A program made the position numbers and the translations under genes. Source: Paenibacillus antibioticophila (lineage in GTDB: Bacteria > Bacillota > Bacilli > Paenibacillales > Paenibacillaceae). From it: a stretch of DNA of 64,000 nt. Where the stretch lies: assembly GCF_000455265.1 (NCBI RefSeq), contig NZ_HG005139.1, positions 434,690-498,689 of the forward strand, written 5' to 3'. Below the pieces are notes generated by a model. It did not search any database. It worked only from the letters and a program-made list of their open reading frames with translations, and was not told where the DNA came from. Positions 52,497 to 62,552 of this stretch are shown piece by piece; position 1 is the stretch's first letter; each line of letters opens with the position of its first letter.

Positions 52497-52973
52497 TTAT
52501 TTATTCATCAGGTGCTTATAAGGCTGATAGTCAATTTGATTCTTCTCCAGAAACCGGACGAGGAATTTATTGTCGCGTTTTGGCGTGGCTACAATGTATC
52601 CTTTGATGCAGTGATCGCGCGTCACCTCCGACGCCTGATCCTCGAGGGCAATGCGTCCGATCTCGGCGGCGATGGAGTGCTTGGCAATGTCTCTGAATGC
52701 GCTGGGCACCGGCTGGACGAGTTGATCGAGGAAAGCTTTGGCGTCCTCTGTCCATAAATGACGGCTGCTCTCCACCCAATGGTTCTGCCAGTCGAGCTTC
52801 GACCGCCCGTCCGCCTTCGGAAGCACCTTCAGGAACTTGCGGAACATAAAGAAGCCGCCAATGCACATCATGCCGAGCAGAAGGAAAGCCCAAAAAACGA
52901 TGCTGTTCAGGAATAGATTGCTTGGTCCGTTCGAAAGGCTGTATGCAAGGGAATGCTTAAGCAAGGAAATCAC
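52497..52973 (-). CDS. DUF2621 membrane protein (YneK-like)
   Basis: A 158-aa protein from a GTG start with a weak upstream site. One N-terminal membrane helix (WAFLLLGMMCIGGFFMF) is followed by FRKFLKVLPKADGRSKLDWQ, then LDQLVQPVPSAFRDIAKHSI and a C-terminal GYIVATPKRDNKFLVRFLEK. This layout matches DUF2621 proteins of spore-forming Bacilli (YneK in B. subtilis), of unknown function. It is divergent from endonuclease IV. Confidence 0.75.
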   Translation of the reverse strand: MISLLKHSLAYSLSNGPSNLFLNSIVFWAFLLLGMMCIGGFFMFRKFLKVLPKADGRSKLDWQNHWVESSRHLWTEDAKAFLDQLVQPVPSAFRDIAKHSIAAEIGRIALEDQASEVTRDHCIKGYIVATPKRDNKFLVRFLEKNQIDYQPYKHLMNK

Positions 52974-53092
52974 CCCAATAAGTACATTTGATGATCAATT
53001 TGGTTAAAATTATACCTTATTTCTTTATTTATTTCAGCTTTCAGGCTAAAATAGGTTTGTTTAGCGATTTAATGTCCAAAAGGGGGATTAAC

Positions 53093-54205
53093 ATGCTGAA
53101 AATAGGATCCCATGTATCTTTTTCAGATAAAGGACTGCTTAGTGCGACTGCGGAAGCAGCAAGCTACGGTTCTAGCTCGTTCATGATTTATACCGGTGCG
53201 CCTCAGAATACCCGGCGCAAACCGATCGAGACCATGCATATTGCGGAAGGCAAGCTGGCTATGGAAGCTGCCGGCATAGAAGAAATCGTTGTTCATGCAC
53301 CGTACATTATTAATTTGGGCTCTTACAAACCGGCGACATATCAACTCGCGGTTGATTTCTTGCAGGAAGAGATTCGCCGGACTCATGCTCTCGGTGTAAG
53401 AAACATCGTGCTTCATCCCGGTGCCTTTACGGATATGGATGCCGAATACGGAATAGACCGTATTGCGGAAGGACTGAATGCCGTTTTGAACGGTACGGCT
53501 GAGACGGATGTGAATATTGCTCTGGAGACGATGGCCGGCAAAGGCACGGAGATGGGGCGCAGCTTCGAAGAAATCGCGGCTATGATCAACAAGGTAGAGC
53601 ATAACGAGCGCTTGACCATCTGCCTGGATACCTGTCATATCCATGATGCAGGTTATGATATCGTCAATGATCTTGACGGCGTGCTGCGGAAATTCGATGA
53701 GCTTATTGGGCTAGACAGGCTGGCCATTGTGCACATTAATGACAGTAAAAACCCGATTGGCTCCGGCAAGGACCGTCACACCCCGATCGGCAGCGGATGG
53801 ATCGGCTTTGAAGCCATTAACCGCATTGTGCATCATGAAGCTTTGCAAGGACGTCCATTTATTCTGGAGACGCCTTGGATCGGAAAGGATGCAAAGACAC
53901 AGCGGCCGATGTATGAGATGGAGATTGCCTTGCTTCGCGGCAATGTTGCTGAACGGTTCGGAGAGAGCATTCTGTCCGAGATTGAGCAACTTAAGGAGTT
54001 TTTTGCTGGACAAGACATTCATCCTCGTTCCTTCGTGCTAGATACGTGGAATGTGCTTAAGTCGGACGCGAAGGCGAAAAAGGCCGATCCTCGTGAACCT
54101 TTGGAAAGACTGTATGATCTGGTTCTGGCTGCCGGCTTGTTCCCGGATCATGCAGAGGAGCAGATCAATCAGCTGTTGGTCGCTTGGCTTGCTTTAGGAG
54201 AATAA
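53093..54205 (+). CDS. nfo: Endonuclease IV (AP endonuclease) with C-terminal extension
   Basis: A 370-aa DNA-repair enzyme from an ATG behind AAGGGGGAT; longer in-frame starts lack a site. The TIM-barrel zinc motifs are complete: [54 protein letters not shown] and ILETPW. It cuts DNA at abasic sites and needs three metal ions. Family members usually end near residue 280-300. Here about 70 extra residues follow (from [11 protein letters not shown]), ending in two helices ([20 protein letters not shown]). The extension's function is unknown. Confidence 0.92.
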   Translation: MLKIGSHVSFSDKGLLSATAEAASYGSSSFMIYTGAPQNTRRKPIETMHIAEGKLAMEAAGIEEIVVHAPYIINLGSYKPATYQLAVDFLQEEIRRTHALGVRNIVLHPGAFTDMDAEYGIDRIAEGLNAVLNGTAETDVNIALETMAGKGTEMGRSFEEIAAMINKVEHNERLTICLDTCHIHDAGYDIVNDLDGVLRKFDELIGLDRLAIVHINDSKNPIGSGKDRHTPIGSGWIGFEAINRIVHHEALQGRPFILETPWIGKDAKTQRPMYEMEIALLRGNVAERFGESILSEIEQLKEFFAGQDIHPRSFVLDTWNVLKSDAKAKKADPREPLERLYDLVLAAGLFPDHAEEQINQLLVAWLALGE

Positions 54206-54209
54206 CGCT

Positions 54210-54317
54210 ATATAAGCTGAACATAAAAGCTACGTAGAAAGGGTATAAGTGTGAAGTGTTACAAGCTTTCTCACATGTTGCCCTCAGAACGTGAAATTCA
54301 GTAGTTCAACTTATATA
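54210..54317. repeat. Palindromic element, copy 3 (108-bp short form)
   Basis: Ends TATATAAGCTGAAC and GTTCAACTTATATA are inverted repeats, and GCTACGTAGAAAGGGTATAA and GTGTGAAGTGT match copies 1 and 2. The central hairpin is missing, so it looks like a deletion derivative. It lies 5 bp after nfo. Confidence 0.8.
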
Positions 54318-54350
54318 TATTAGAAGATAGAGATCAGGGGGCTTGGAGAG

Positions 54351-55250
54351 ATGGACACTCATGTCAAGGCGGCTTTGAAGCCGGCGAAACCTTATGAACA
54401 AAACCGGGCAAGAATGCTGATATCCTGTCCGGACGGACCGGGGATCGTAGCGGCGGTATCAGACTTCCTGTATCAGCATGGCGCTAATATCGTGCAGTCT
54501 GATCAATATACGATGGACCCGGAGGGCGGTATGTTCTTTATGCGGGTCGAGTTTGATCTGCCGCAGCTGGAGTCGCATCTTGCAGGCTTAGAGCAGGATT
54601 TCGCGGAGATTGCGGACAAGTTCGAGATGAAATGGCAGCTTTATCCATTGAGTCACAAGAAGAAGCTAGCGATTTTTGTGTCCAAGGAGGATCATTGTCT
54701 TGTTGAACTGCTCTGGCAATGGCAGGCTGGCGATCTGGATGCGGAAATTACCATGGTGGTCAGCAATCACCCGGATATGAAGGAATATGTCGAATCCTTC
54801 GGCATTACTTATCATTATATTCCGGTTACACCGGAGACGAAGGCTGAAGCGGAGAAGCAGCAGCTGGAGCTGGTAAATGGTCAAGTGGATCTGATCATTC
54901 TGGCCCGCTACATGCAAATTGTATCTCCGGCCCTGATCGAGCCATACCGGAACCGGATCATTAATATCCATCACTCCTTCCTTCCGGCCTTTGTCGGCGG
55001 CAAGCCCTATGCTCAAGCTTATAACCGCGGTGTGAAGATTATCGGCGCAACGGCACATTATGTCACCGAAGAGCTGGACGGCGGACCGATTATTGAACAG
55101 GACGTGCAGCGGGTCAGTCACGGAGACGATGTCAACGAGCTGAAGCGAATCGGGCGCACGATTGAGCGTGTGGTTCTGGCACGTGCTGTCAAATGGCATA
55201 TCGAAGACCGGATCCTTGTGCATCAGAACAAAACAGTGGTGTTTAATTAA
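54351..55250 (+). CDS. purU: Formyltetrahydrofolate deformylase
   Basis: A 299-aa enzyme that releases formate from 10-formyltetrahydrofolate for purine synthesis and one-carbon balance. An N-terminal ACT domain (~20-95, LISCPDGPGIVAAVSDFL) is followed by a formyltransferase fold. The catalytic Asn-His-Asp lie in NIHHSFLPAF and DGGPIIEQD. Length is normal. GGAGAG lies just before the ATG. It stands alone with its own terminator. Confidence 0.95.
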   Translation: MDTHVKAALKPAKPYEQNRARMLISCPDGPGIVAAVSDFLYQHGANIVQSDQYTMDPEGGMFFMRVEFDLPQLESHLAGLEQDFAEIADKFEMKWQLYPLSHKKKLAIFVSKEDHCLVELLWQWQAGDLDAEITMVVSNHPDMKEYVESFGITYHYIPVTPETKAEAEKQQLELVNGQVDLIILARYMQIVSPALIEPYRNRIINIHHSFLPAFVGGKPYAQAYNRGVKIIGATAHYVTEELDGGPIIEQDVQRVSHGDDVNELKRIGRTIERVVLARAVKWHIEDRILVHQNKTVVFN

Positions 55251-55283
55251 TTTTGAAACGTGATAGCAGAGCCATAATCATCA

Positions 55284-55326
55284 GCCTCGTCAGCAGGGAA
55301 CATCCTCGCTTGTCCGAGGCTTTTTT
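55284..55326 (+). terminator. Terminator after purU
   Basis: GCCTCG (55284-55289) pairs with CGAGGC (55315-55320), long loop, then TTTTTT. The stem is short, so confidence is moderate. Confidence 0.5.
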
Positions 55327-55435
55327 CATGAAAGGATAAGGTTGTATCCATTGAAGGAAACCTTTGGGTACAAGTGTACGTTATAATAACAGTAAGTCTA
55401 TGGATGGAAATACAGACAGGAGAGGGGAACGAAGC

Positions 55436-57814
55436 GTGTATTTATCAATACCAAGAACCAATAGAAGCAGCATTTTGGCTAAGGTTGTATGTGCCTTGCT
55501 TACAGTACTGGTCCTACTGGGCATAGCGCAGCCTCTGACTGCCTCGGCAGCAGGACCCAAGATTGCGGTAGAATCTGAGCTCGGCTACAACGGAAGTATT
55601 AAAATGAATGATTGGGGACCGCTGACTGTCAAGCTGACCAGTGACCAGGATATTTCCGGTGATCTGGTCGTCCAGATGGAGAATCCGTACACCGGAACGT
55701 TCTCTTCCTATGTGGAACGGGTGGATTTAACTGCGGGTACGGCCAAATCAGTTCAGTTTGCTGTTGTAGGCAACAGCTTCGGCAAGCAGAACAGCAGTAT
55801 TAAATTTTACGAAGGATCGATGGAAAAAGGAGATTATATCGCTTTTTCAACCGGCCGGGCTTACATACAAAATTCAGCGGTGAACGGTTTGATGATCGGT
55901 GTTCTTGCTGCTGATCCGGATACCCTGAATTTTCTGGCTCTGGGCAGCGGCATCGGGAAGACTGCATTCGTCGTTCCGCTTGAGAAGGAAAAGCTGCCGG
56001 AGAACGCCACGATGCTGTCGACAATGGATGTCATCGTTATGAACGACTATTCGGCTGATACATTAACCGAAGATCAGATCCATGCCATTCGTACTTGGGT
56101 GAAGCGAGGCGGCACCCTTATGCTGGCCGGAGGTCAAGGTTATGCCAAAACCGCGAAAGGCTTCGAGGATTTGTCTCCTGTGGAGGTTCAGGGCGGAACG
56201 GACGTGCTTGAACTGGATGCCTTGGCTAAAGCAAGCGGGGAGCCCCTTGTCCTTAATGGAGCCTTTCCTGTCTCTAAAGGAGCTCTGAAGCAAGGGGCAA
56301 TAAGCAGCTATGGTACGGCAGAATTACCGCTTATCGCAGAGCAGGCGGCAGGAAAAGGGGAAGTCATCTACGCGGCTTACGATATTTCTATGGACCCCGT
56401 CTATCATTGGCGTGGTCATGCGGCATTATGGCTGGATGTGCTTCAGGAACAGTTCTCGAATAATAATGGCAATTATAGATCGAACTCATCGGATTGGAAT
56501 CTGTTGACGGGGTTGTCCTATATTCTGGATTACTTCCCTTCATTGACGCTTCCACCATTCTCATTACTGTTCTGGATGCTTGTATTATATGCGGTTGTGG
56601 TTGCTCCGCTCCTCTACTATGTGCTTAAGAAGCTTGATCGAAGAGAATGGGCCTGGGGATTGATTCCGCTGATTGCTATTACGGCAAGTGCATCGATTTA
56701 CTTTGCGGGTACAAGCGGCAGATCGGACATCCGTGCCCATACGCTTAACATTATCGAGCTTGATGGACAAGGGGAGGCAGTACAATCCGCCTCTTCCGCC
56801 TTGTTTGTTCCCAAAGGAGGAGACTATAGCCTTAAGCTGCCAGCGGGAACTCGCGTAACAGTAGAACGGGAGCATAACCTGATCACGGGCGGACAGATTG
56901 GCGGAGCGGATCGTCAGATGATTCGTGTCCAGGCGGATTCTACGGATTTGATCCTGCGTGAAATGACGACTCGGTCCATCGCCAAGCTGTGGATGGAGTC
57001 TCCGGAGCTGTTAAACACAGGTGAAATGAAATTGGATCTGCATTTTGATGGTCAAGGTAAATTGCAAGGCACGATCGAGAACCAGACCAAGCATGACATG
57101 GAGGAAACCTTCATTATCGCGGCAAGCCGGATTTATGAACTTGGAGAACTCCCACGGGGAAAGCAAATCCAGCTTCCTGCATCATTTACTTCTTCCTATG
57201 GGAACGATTACGGATCAGCCATTTTTCCCTATCATGGATACTCCTCCGGTTCTTCTAATGAAGACAAAGAGCGGGAGCGTTCTATGATTAACCAGTATAT
57301 GAATTATTCGGGCCACTACGGCGGATATGTGTTGATCGGCTGGAGCAAGGAAGCTCCTGATCCGGCAAGCAACTATACGGTTAATGGCAAGGACCCCAAG
57401 TTTGATTATTTAAATATGTGGATTCAATCGTTCGATCCTCAATATGACCTCGATGGTGCGGTTGAGATTCCAGCAGGGGTAATTGTGCCTGAAATTTTAA
57501 GCAATACGGCCACCGATTTTTCCAAAGACTGGGGCAACCAGATCAATATGTCTGCAGGGGAGATTACTTTTGGATTCACCCTGCCGACCGAAGCAAAGGT
57601 TGAATATAACGAAATTCAAATTCAGAACTCTTTCCCTAGTAATGTAAGCATGCAGGTATGGAACGAGAGCAAGGGAGAGTGGGAAGCCATGATTACCGGA
57701 CCGGCGAATGAGTATACCCGGAACGGGATCGTCAAGGTGAAATATACAACGACGGAGTGGGCCAGCTTCCAACTGCCAGAGATCATGCTGAAGGGAGAGG
57801 TGTCCCATGATTGA
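55436..57814 (+). CDS. Large membrane protein with GATase-like extracellular domain
   Basis: A 792-aa protein from a GTG behind GGAGAGGGG; longer in-frame starts lack a site. A signal peptide ends near ASAAG (~40). A beta-domain (~45-145) is followed by a glutamine-amidotransferase-like fold without obvious catalytic Cys (~150-320; DVIVMNDYSADTLTEDQI, RGGTLMLAGG). Two membrane helices sit near 380-430 (LLFWMLVLYAVVVAPLLYYV), with an extracellular C-terminal half. It is the first gene of a long operon and probably the outside part of the ABC/MoxR system. No enzyme activity can be assigned. Confidence 0.75.
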   Translation: MYLSIPRTNRSSILAKVVCALLTVLVLLGIAQPLTASAAGPKIAVESELGYNGSIKMNDWGPLTVKLTSDQDISGDLVVQMENPYTGTFSSYVERVDLTAGTAKSVQFAVVGNSFGKQNSSIKFYEGSMEKGDYIAFSTGRAYIQNSAVNGLMIGVLAADPDTLNFLALGSGIGKTAFVVPLEKEKLPENATMLSTMDVIVMNDYSADTLTEDQIHAIRTWVKRGGTLMLAGGQGYAKTAKGFEDLSPVEVQGGTDVLELDALAKASGEPLVLNGAFPVSKGALKQGAISSYGTAELPLIAEQAAGKGEVIYAAYDISMDPVYHWRGHAALWLDVLQEQFSNNNGNYRSNSSDWNLLTGLSYILDYFPSLTLPPFSLLFWMLVLYAVVVAPLLYYVLKKLDRREWAWGLIPLIAITASASIYFAGTSGRSDIRAHTLNIIELDGQGEAVQSASSALFVPKGGDYSLKLPAGTRVTVEREHNLITGGQIGGADRQMIRVQADSTDLILREMTTRSIAKLWMESPELLNTGEMKLDLHFDGQGKLQGTIENQTKHDMEETFIIAASRIYELGELPRGKQIQLPASFTSSYGNDYGSAIFPYHGYSSGSSNEDKERERSMINQYMNYSGHYGGYVLIGWSKEAPDPASNYTVNGKDPKFDYLNMWIQSFDPQYDLDGAVEIPAGVIVPEILSNTATDFSKDWGNQINMSAGEITFGFTLPTEAKVEYNEIQIQNSFPSNVSMQVWNESKGEWEAMITGPANEYTRNGIVKVKYTTTEWASFQLPEIMLKGEVSHD

Positions 57815-58745
57815 AATCCGGAATTTAACTAAAATGTATGGCAGCTTCGCGGCCCTTCAGGATGTCAATATTTCAATTGGCAAAGGAACAGTGTTTGGCT
57901 TTGTAGGACCCAATGGAGCGGGGAAGTCAACGACGATGTCCATCCTGGCTACCTTATTGTCACCAACCTCCGGGTCCGCCAAGGTTGGCGGCTATGAGGT
58001 GACGGATTATCCGCAAGAGGTCCGCAAGCTGATTGGGTATATGCCCGACTTCTTCGGAGTCTATGATCAGTTTAAGACAACGGAATATCTACACTTCTAC
58101 GGGGCCAGCTACGGGATTCCCCGCCATGAGCGCGAGCAACTGATTCCCCAGCTTTTGGAGCTCGTTAACCTGAGCGATAAACGGGATGTGTATGTGGACA
58201 GTCTTTCCCGCGGGATGAAGCAGCGCTTGTGTCTTGCACGCTGTCTGGTGCATGATCCCGAGGTGCTGATTCTGGATGAGCCGGCATCAGGGCTTGATCC
58301 GCGTGCGCGGATTGAGATGAGAGAAATACTCAAAGAGTTGAAGCTGATGGGCAAAACGATCATTATTTCATCTCACATCCTGCCTGAGCTGGCGGAGATG
58401 GTGGATGAAATTGGCGTTATTGAGCATGGAAGAATGGTGGCTCAAGGCAAGGTATCAGAGATCCAGAACCGGCTGCGGGTGAAGAGAGTGCTCCATATCC
58501 GGGTGCTGGAACGGGCAGAGGAACTAGCGGGACAGCTCCGTGATGAGCTTCATGTGAGCCAGGTTCTGTGCGATGAGACGGGAGTCCATGTTCATTTCGG
58601 CGGAGGAGATGCCGAGCAGTCGGCGTTGTTGACGAATATTTTGTCATCGGGGTATCAAGTCGTCTCCTTCCATGAAGCACAGAGCAATCTTGAGGATGTA
58701 TTCCTTGAAATCACGAAAGGAGGCGGAGCGAATGAACTGGCGTAA
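57807..58745 (+). CDS. ABC transporter ATPase (ABC-2 type)
   Basis: A 312-aa ATPase overlapping the previous gene by 8 bp. Walker A GPNGAGKST (34-42), signature SLSRGMKQRL near 135, Walker B LILDEPASGLD near 155 and SSHIL H-loop are intact. A C-terminal extension (~220-312) is typical of drug- and lipid-type ABC-2 exporters. It pairs with the permease that overlaps its end by 14 bp. Confidence 0.9.
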   Translation: MIEIRNLTKMYGSFAALQDVNISIGKGTVFGFVGPNGAGKSTTMSILATLLSPTSGSAKVGGYEVTDYPQEVRKLIGYMPDFFGVYDQFKTTEYLHFYGASYGIPRHEREQLIPQLLELVNLSDKRDVYVDSLSRGMKQRLCLARCLVHDPEVLILDEPASGLDPRARIEMREILKELKLMGKTIIISSHILPELAEMVDEIGVIEHGRMVAQGKVSEIQNRLRVKRVLHIRVLERAEELAGQLRDELHVSQVLCDETGVHVHFGGGDAEQSALLTNILSSGYQVVSFHEAQSNLEDVFLEITKGGGANELA

Positions 58746-59763
58746 CATGGTGATGAACCCGGTGTTGGATAAGGAATTCCGGCTACGGATGCGCTCGCCC
58801 CGTTCGGCGATTACGATCCTTGCCTATGTGCTTGTCATGGGACTTTTTGCGATGGGAATTATCTACGTGCTGACCTCTACAGGAATGACGTCCTCGCGGG
58901 TAGATTCCGGAACGAGCCGCTTGATGTTCTACGCGCTTAGTATTGCTCAGCTTGTCTTGATCGCTTTTATGACCCCTGCACTGACAGCTGGAGTCATCAG
59001 CGGGGAGCGAGAGAAGCAGACATTGAATATGTTGCTGACGACACAGCAAAGCTCGTCCGCTATTATACTAAGCAAGCTGGTCTCCTCACTCAGCTTCATG
59101 ACGCTGATTATAGAGGCGACGCTTCCTGTTTACAGCATTGTGTTCTTGTATGGCGGAGTATCCACAGGGCAGCTCCTGCTGGTTTTCCTGTTCGATCTAT
59201 TCGTTATGCTCCTGTTAGGTGCAATCGGGGTATGCTTCTCGACCTTATTTAAAAAGACGATTTTTGCAGTTATCATGACCTATGGAGCCGGATTGGTTAT
59301 CTTCCTATTTACGGGAATTGCTTATTTGTTCGCCATGAGCATTGATCAGGCCAACTATTACAGTTCGGGTGCTGCGTCCTTACGGGCATATTCCTGGGTG
59401 GGATATATCCTTGGATTGAATCCCGCAGGGGCTTTGATCAGTATTTTCGAGCCATCATTCTCAGAGTCTGCCTTCTTCGTACAACGAAGCAATCTTCAGT
59501 CTTCGGCTCCGATTGCTCTGTGGCAGGAGTTCTTGCTGGTATATAGTGTTGTGATTGTCATTATGCTCTGGATTGCGATCCGCAAGATCCGCCCGGTACG
59601 CGGCAGACGGCGGGGCAAAGCCGGGCAGGCTGTTCTGGCTGTTCAGGATGTTCAGGCAGCTTCCGGCGGTCTTCATGAGGATTCAGCTGAACTGCCGCCT
59701 CCTCCCGAGGGGCTTAAGCAGATGGAAAAGGTAGAGCCCAAAGCAAGAGAACGTGAAAAATAA
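58732..59763 (+). CDS. ABC-2 type permease
   Basis: A 343-aa membrane protein from an ATG behind AAAGGAGGCGG; an earlier in-frame start lies in the ATPase gene. Six hydrophobic segments; the SGEREKQTLNMLLTTQQSS motif of ABC-2 permeases lies near 85-105. A hydrophilic tail (~290-343) is Arg- and Pro-rich. It is the membrane part of the exporter with the ATPase upstream. Confidence 0.85.
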   Translation: MNWRNMVMNPVLDKEFRLRMRSPRSAITILAYVLVMGLFAMGIIYVLTSTGMTSSRVDSGTSRLMFYALSIAQLVLIAFMTPALTAGVISGEREKQTLNMLLTTQQSSSAIILSKLVSSLSFMTLIIEATLPVYSIVFLYGGVSTGQLLLVFLFDLFVMLLLGAIGVCFSTLFKKTIFAVIMTYGAGLVIFLFTGIAYLFAMSIDQANYYSSGAASLRAYSWVGYILGLNPAGALISIFEPSFSESAFFVQRSNLQSSAPIALWQEFLLVYSVVIVIMLWIAIRKIRPVRGRRRGKAGQAVLAVQDVQAASGGLHEDSAELPPPPEGLKQMEKVEPKAREREK

Positions 59764-59832
59764 TATGCAGAGTGTTAAAGTGTGGGATCAAAAGCTGATT
59801 TTTTGAACTACCTCTAGAAAGGAGCCATGGAG

Positions 59833-61536
59833 ATGGACAAGTCAGGTATAGAAGAGCTGCACCAGCAACTCAAAAAAGTGTCGTTTCGGATGAGATGGAT
59901 TCGAGTGTGCTCCGGTGTCGGATATGGCAGCCTTGTTGGGCTTGGCTTTGTCCTCCTTTGGCTGTCAGCCGAAAGAGTATGGCCGATTCACTATGCCGCT
60001 TTATATGCAGGAATAAGCTTTGTACTGTGTGTGACCGCAGGAGGCGTATGGGAGCTGCTGCGCCCTGTATCCGCGCAATTGACGGCCCGAATCATGGATC
60101 ATCAGCGTGATGGCAGCGAGAGACAGGATGCTATGGTGACGGCGCTTCATTATTTGAATGCAGAGGGATACGCTGCTGATTTGCAACGGAAGCAGGCGAT
60201 CATTTATGGACAGCAATACGTGGAGGGGCTGAAGCAGCATTTGCCGCTTCCCCGTCCGCGGCGTTCCATGCTTATTGCGGCGTGCAGTGCGGTCTTGGCC
60301 GCCGTAGTCCTATTTATGACTCCGAATCCGATGGATGAAGTGCTGGAGCGTGAACGGCAGCAGCAAGCATGGATCGACTCCCGGCTGGAGGAAATCGATA
60401 AGAATCTGGAGGAGCTTGATGCGCAAGAGCTCGACCCGATTGTTAAGGCGCCATTGCAAGAGGAATTGACTAAGCTTCGGGAGGAATTGACTGCCGCAAA
60501 ACAACCGGAGGAGGCCCTACAATCTCTGGAGGAGAGCATGAAGAAGCTCCAGGAAATGGCGGAGCGCCAGGAGCTGGAGCAGCAGGAGCGGTCGGCCTGG
60601 CTTGATGCTTGGAAGCAGCAGCCCGAGCTTCAGGATATTGCCCGCGCGCAGGAGCAGGATGAAGCGAAGCAGATTTCAGAAGAGCTGGATAAGCTGAAGC
60701 AGAAGCTGCCAGAGCTATCGGATGAGGCAAAGGACCGACTAGCCGATGCGTTATCCCAGCTCGCGGATCAAGTCCCCCAAGAGGGAGAGGATGCCAAACA
60801 GCTAGCGGAAGCACTGCGCAAAGCAGCCGAAAGCATCGGGGAAGGACAGGACAGCGCCACTGATCTGGCGCTCTCGGAGCTGGCCGCGGCCCTTGAGGAG
60901 GAGCTGAAATCTGCAAGTGCAGAGGCATTGCAAGCTGCCGCGGCGTCTGCAATGGCATCCGGACTTGCCCAGCAGGGACTGGAGCTTGCCGCTGAGATGT
61001 CCGCAGCAGGTCTGTCTGTCTCCGATGCCTGGGCAATGGGCGGAAGTGCGGAGCAATTGGCTGCTGCGTCAGGAAGCGGACAAGGTTCAAATGGTGAAGC
61101 AGGAAATTCAGGAGGAAGTAACGGGCTTTCGGGTCAAGGTAACAGTCAAGGAAATGGACAAGGACAAGGGCAAGGCTCGGGAAGTGGCTCAGGCAGCGGC
61201 TCGGGACAAGGCTCCGGAACCGGTCAAGGAGGCAGCGGAAGCGGTCAGGGCCAGGGAAGCGGAGCCGGATTTGGCAGCGGCGGACGGGCATTGGTAACCA
61301 CCCCGCGCGATAGCTCGGGAACGGGCAATGTTGAAATTGACTCAGGCCCGGCAACGGGCGGAAATGTGCAGAAGGGCGGACAAGGACCTGTCTTTGACGG
61401 AGCAAGTCGTCCTTATGAAGAGGTCTATAGCGATTATGCAGCTGAGGCAAAGCGAGCGCTCGATCGCGGCGAGCTTCCTCAAAGCTTGCAGGGCTTGGTA
61501 GAAAGTTATTTTACCGAAATTGATCCGGGGAATTAA
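59833..61536 (+). CDS. Membrane protein with coiled coil and Gly/Ser/Gln-rich low-complexity region
   Basis: A 567-aa protein; the ATG at 59833 is eight bases after AAAGGAG, better than the one at 59827. Three hydrophobic segments (~30-75 and ~148-165) are followed by a long, acidic coiled coil (~170-385, many E-E-L and Q-E-L heptads). Residues ~415-490 are almost only Gly, Ser and Gln. A conserved tail follows (SRPYEEVYSDYAAEAKRALD, QSLQGLVESYFTEI). The end resembles proteins near MoxR/DUF58 genes, where YEEVY..YFT motifs recur. It sits between the ABC transporter and MoxR in the operon. The role is unknown, perhaps as a substrate or partner of MoxR. Confidence 0.7.
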   Translation: MDKSGIEELHQQLKKVSFRMRWIRVCSGVGYGSLVGLGFVLLWLSAERVWPIHYAALYAGISFVLCVTAGGVWELLRPVSAQLTARIMDHQRDGSERQDAMVTALHYLNAEGYAADLQRKQAIIYGQQYVEGLKQHLPLPRPRRSMLIAACSAVLAAVVLFMTPNPMDEVLERERQQQAWIDSRLEEIDKNLEELDAQELDPIVKAPLQEELTKLREELTAAKQPEEALQSLEESMKKLQEMAERQELEQQERSAWLDAWKQQPELQDIARAQEQDEAKQISEELDKLKQKLPELSDEAKDRLADALSQLADQVPQEGEDAKQLAEALRKAAESIGEGQDSATDLALSELAAALEEELKSASAEALQAAAASAMASGLAQQGLELAAEMSAAGLSVSDAWAMGGSAEQLAAASGSGQGSNGEAGNSGGSNGLSGQGNSQGNGQGQGQGSGSGSGSGSGQGSGTGQGGSGSGQGQGSGAGFGSGGRALVTTPRDSSGTGNVEIDSGPATGGNVQKGGQGPVFDGASRPYEEVYSDYAAEAKRALDRGELPQSLQGLVESYFTEIDPGN

Positions 61537-61562
61537 GGCAGCGACAAGGAGAGGGGATCGAA

Positions 61563-62552
61563 ATGTTGGAGCAGACGGCTGATGTGAAGAGATGGAGCAG
61601 TACAATTGCAAGGGTCCGGGAGCAGATTGCCAAGGTGATTGTGGGTCAAGAGGACGTTGTAGAGCAGATGCTGTGGTGTATTTTTGCTGGAGGGCACGCC
61701 TTGCTGGAAGGGATTCCCGGGCTTGGGAAGACGGCGTTGGTCCGTACCGTATCCGACACGCTGGACCTGTCTTTTTCGCGGATACAGTTTACGCCTGATT
61801 TAATGCCAAGCGATATTACCGGTACGAATATTATCTCCTTCGGCCCGCAGGGAACCGCCGAGATGAGCTTTCAGCCGGGTCCGGTATTCAGCAGCATCGT
61901 GCTTGCAGACGAAATTAACCGGGCTTCGCCGAAGACACAGAGCGCTATGCTGGAGGCAATGCAGGAGCAGACAGTCACCGTAGGCGGAGAAACGCGGAGT
62001 CTGCCGCGGCCATTCTTTGTCCTTGCGACGCAAAATCCGCTGGAGCAGGAAGGGACCTACCCGCTTCCGGAAGCCCAATTAGATCGGTTCATGCTGAAAA
62101 TTCTCGTCAGCTATCCTTCCGAGGAAGAGCTGAAGGAGATTGTACGTAGAACCACCTCAACGGCGCAGCCTTTAGCTGATAAGGTGGCTTCAGCAGAGGA
62201 ACTGCTGGAAATTCGCCAAGCAGCCAAGGAGGTTTTGCTGGCGGACGAGGTATTGGATTTTGGCGTACGCTTGTTAATGATGACCCATCCGGAGGAAGCA
62301 GCGGCCCCTGAGCTGGTAAGAAGCTATGTACGCTTCGGCTCCGGTCCGCGCGGCATCCAGTCTATTGTTTCTGCGGCCAAGGTTCGAGCGGTCAGCAAGG
62401 GCAGAATGCATGTATCGACCGGCGACATTTCCTCTGTAGCGATTCCGGCGCTTCGACACCGTCTCTTTTTGAATTTTGAGGGCCAATCGCTCGGGATTGT
62501 TACGGATCACGTGATCCGTGAGATCCTTGACGTACTGGAGGGAGGGAAATGA
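61563..62552 (+). CDS. MoxR-family AAA+ ATPase
   Basis: A 329-aa chaperone-like ATPase behind GGAGAGGGG. Walker A GIPGLGKTA (50-58), Walker B VLADEINRA near 115, sensor LATQNPLEQEG and the C-terminal lid (LRHRLFLNFEG) are intact. MoxR proteins help mature VWA-containing partners, often encoded next to DUF58 and BatA-like genes, as here. It overlaps the DUF58 gene by 4 bp. Confidence 0.92.
   Translation: MLEQTADVKRWSSTIARVREQIAKVIVGQEDVVEQMLWCIFAGGHALLEGIPGLGKTALVRTVSDTLDLSFSRIQFTPDLMPSDITGTNIISFGPQGTAEMSFQPGPVFSSIVLADEINRASPKTQSAMLEAMQEQTVTVGGETRSLPRPFFVLATQNPLEQEGTYPLPEAQLDRFMLKILVSYPSEEELKEIVRRTTSTAQPLADKVASAEELLEIRQAAKEVLLADEVLDFGVRLLMMTHPEEAAAPELVRSYVRFGSGPRGIQSIVSAAKVRAVSKGRMHVSTGDISSVAIPALRHRLFLNFEGQSLGIVTDHVIREILDVLEGGK

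Noticed and set aside
60470..61450. 326-codon minus-strand frame
   Set aside because: It is the antisense of the coiled-coil/Gly-Ser-Gln-rich gene. Its Pro/Arg/Leu-rich product reflects the repeats on the real strand.
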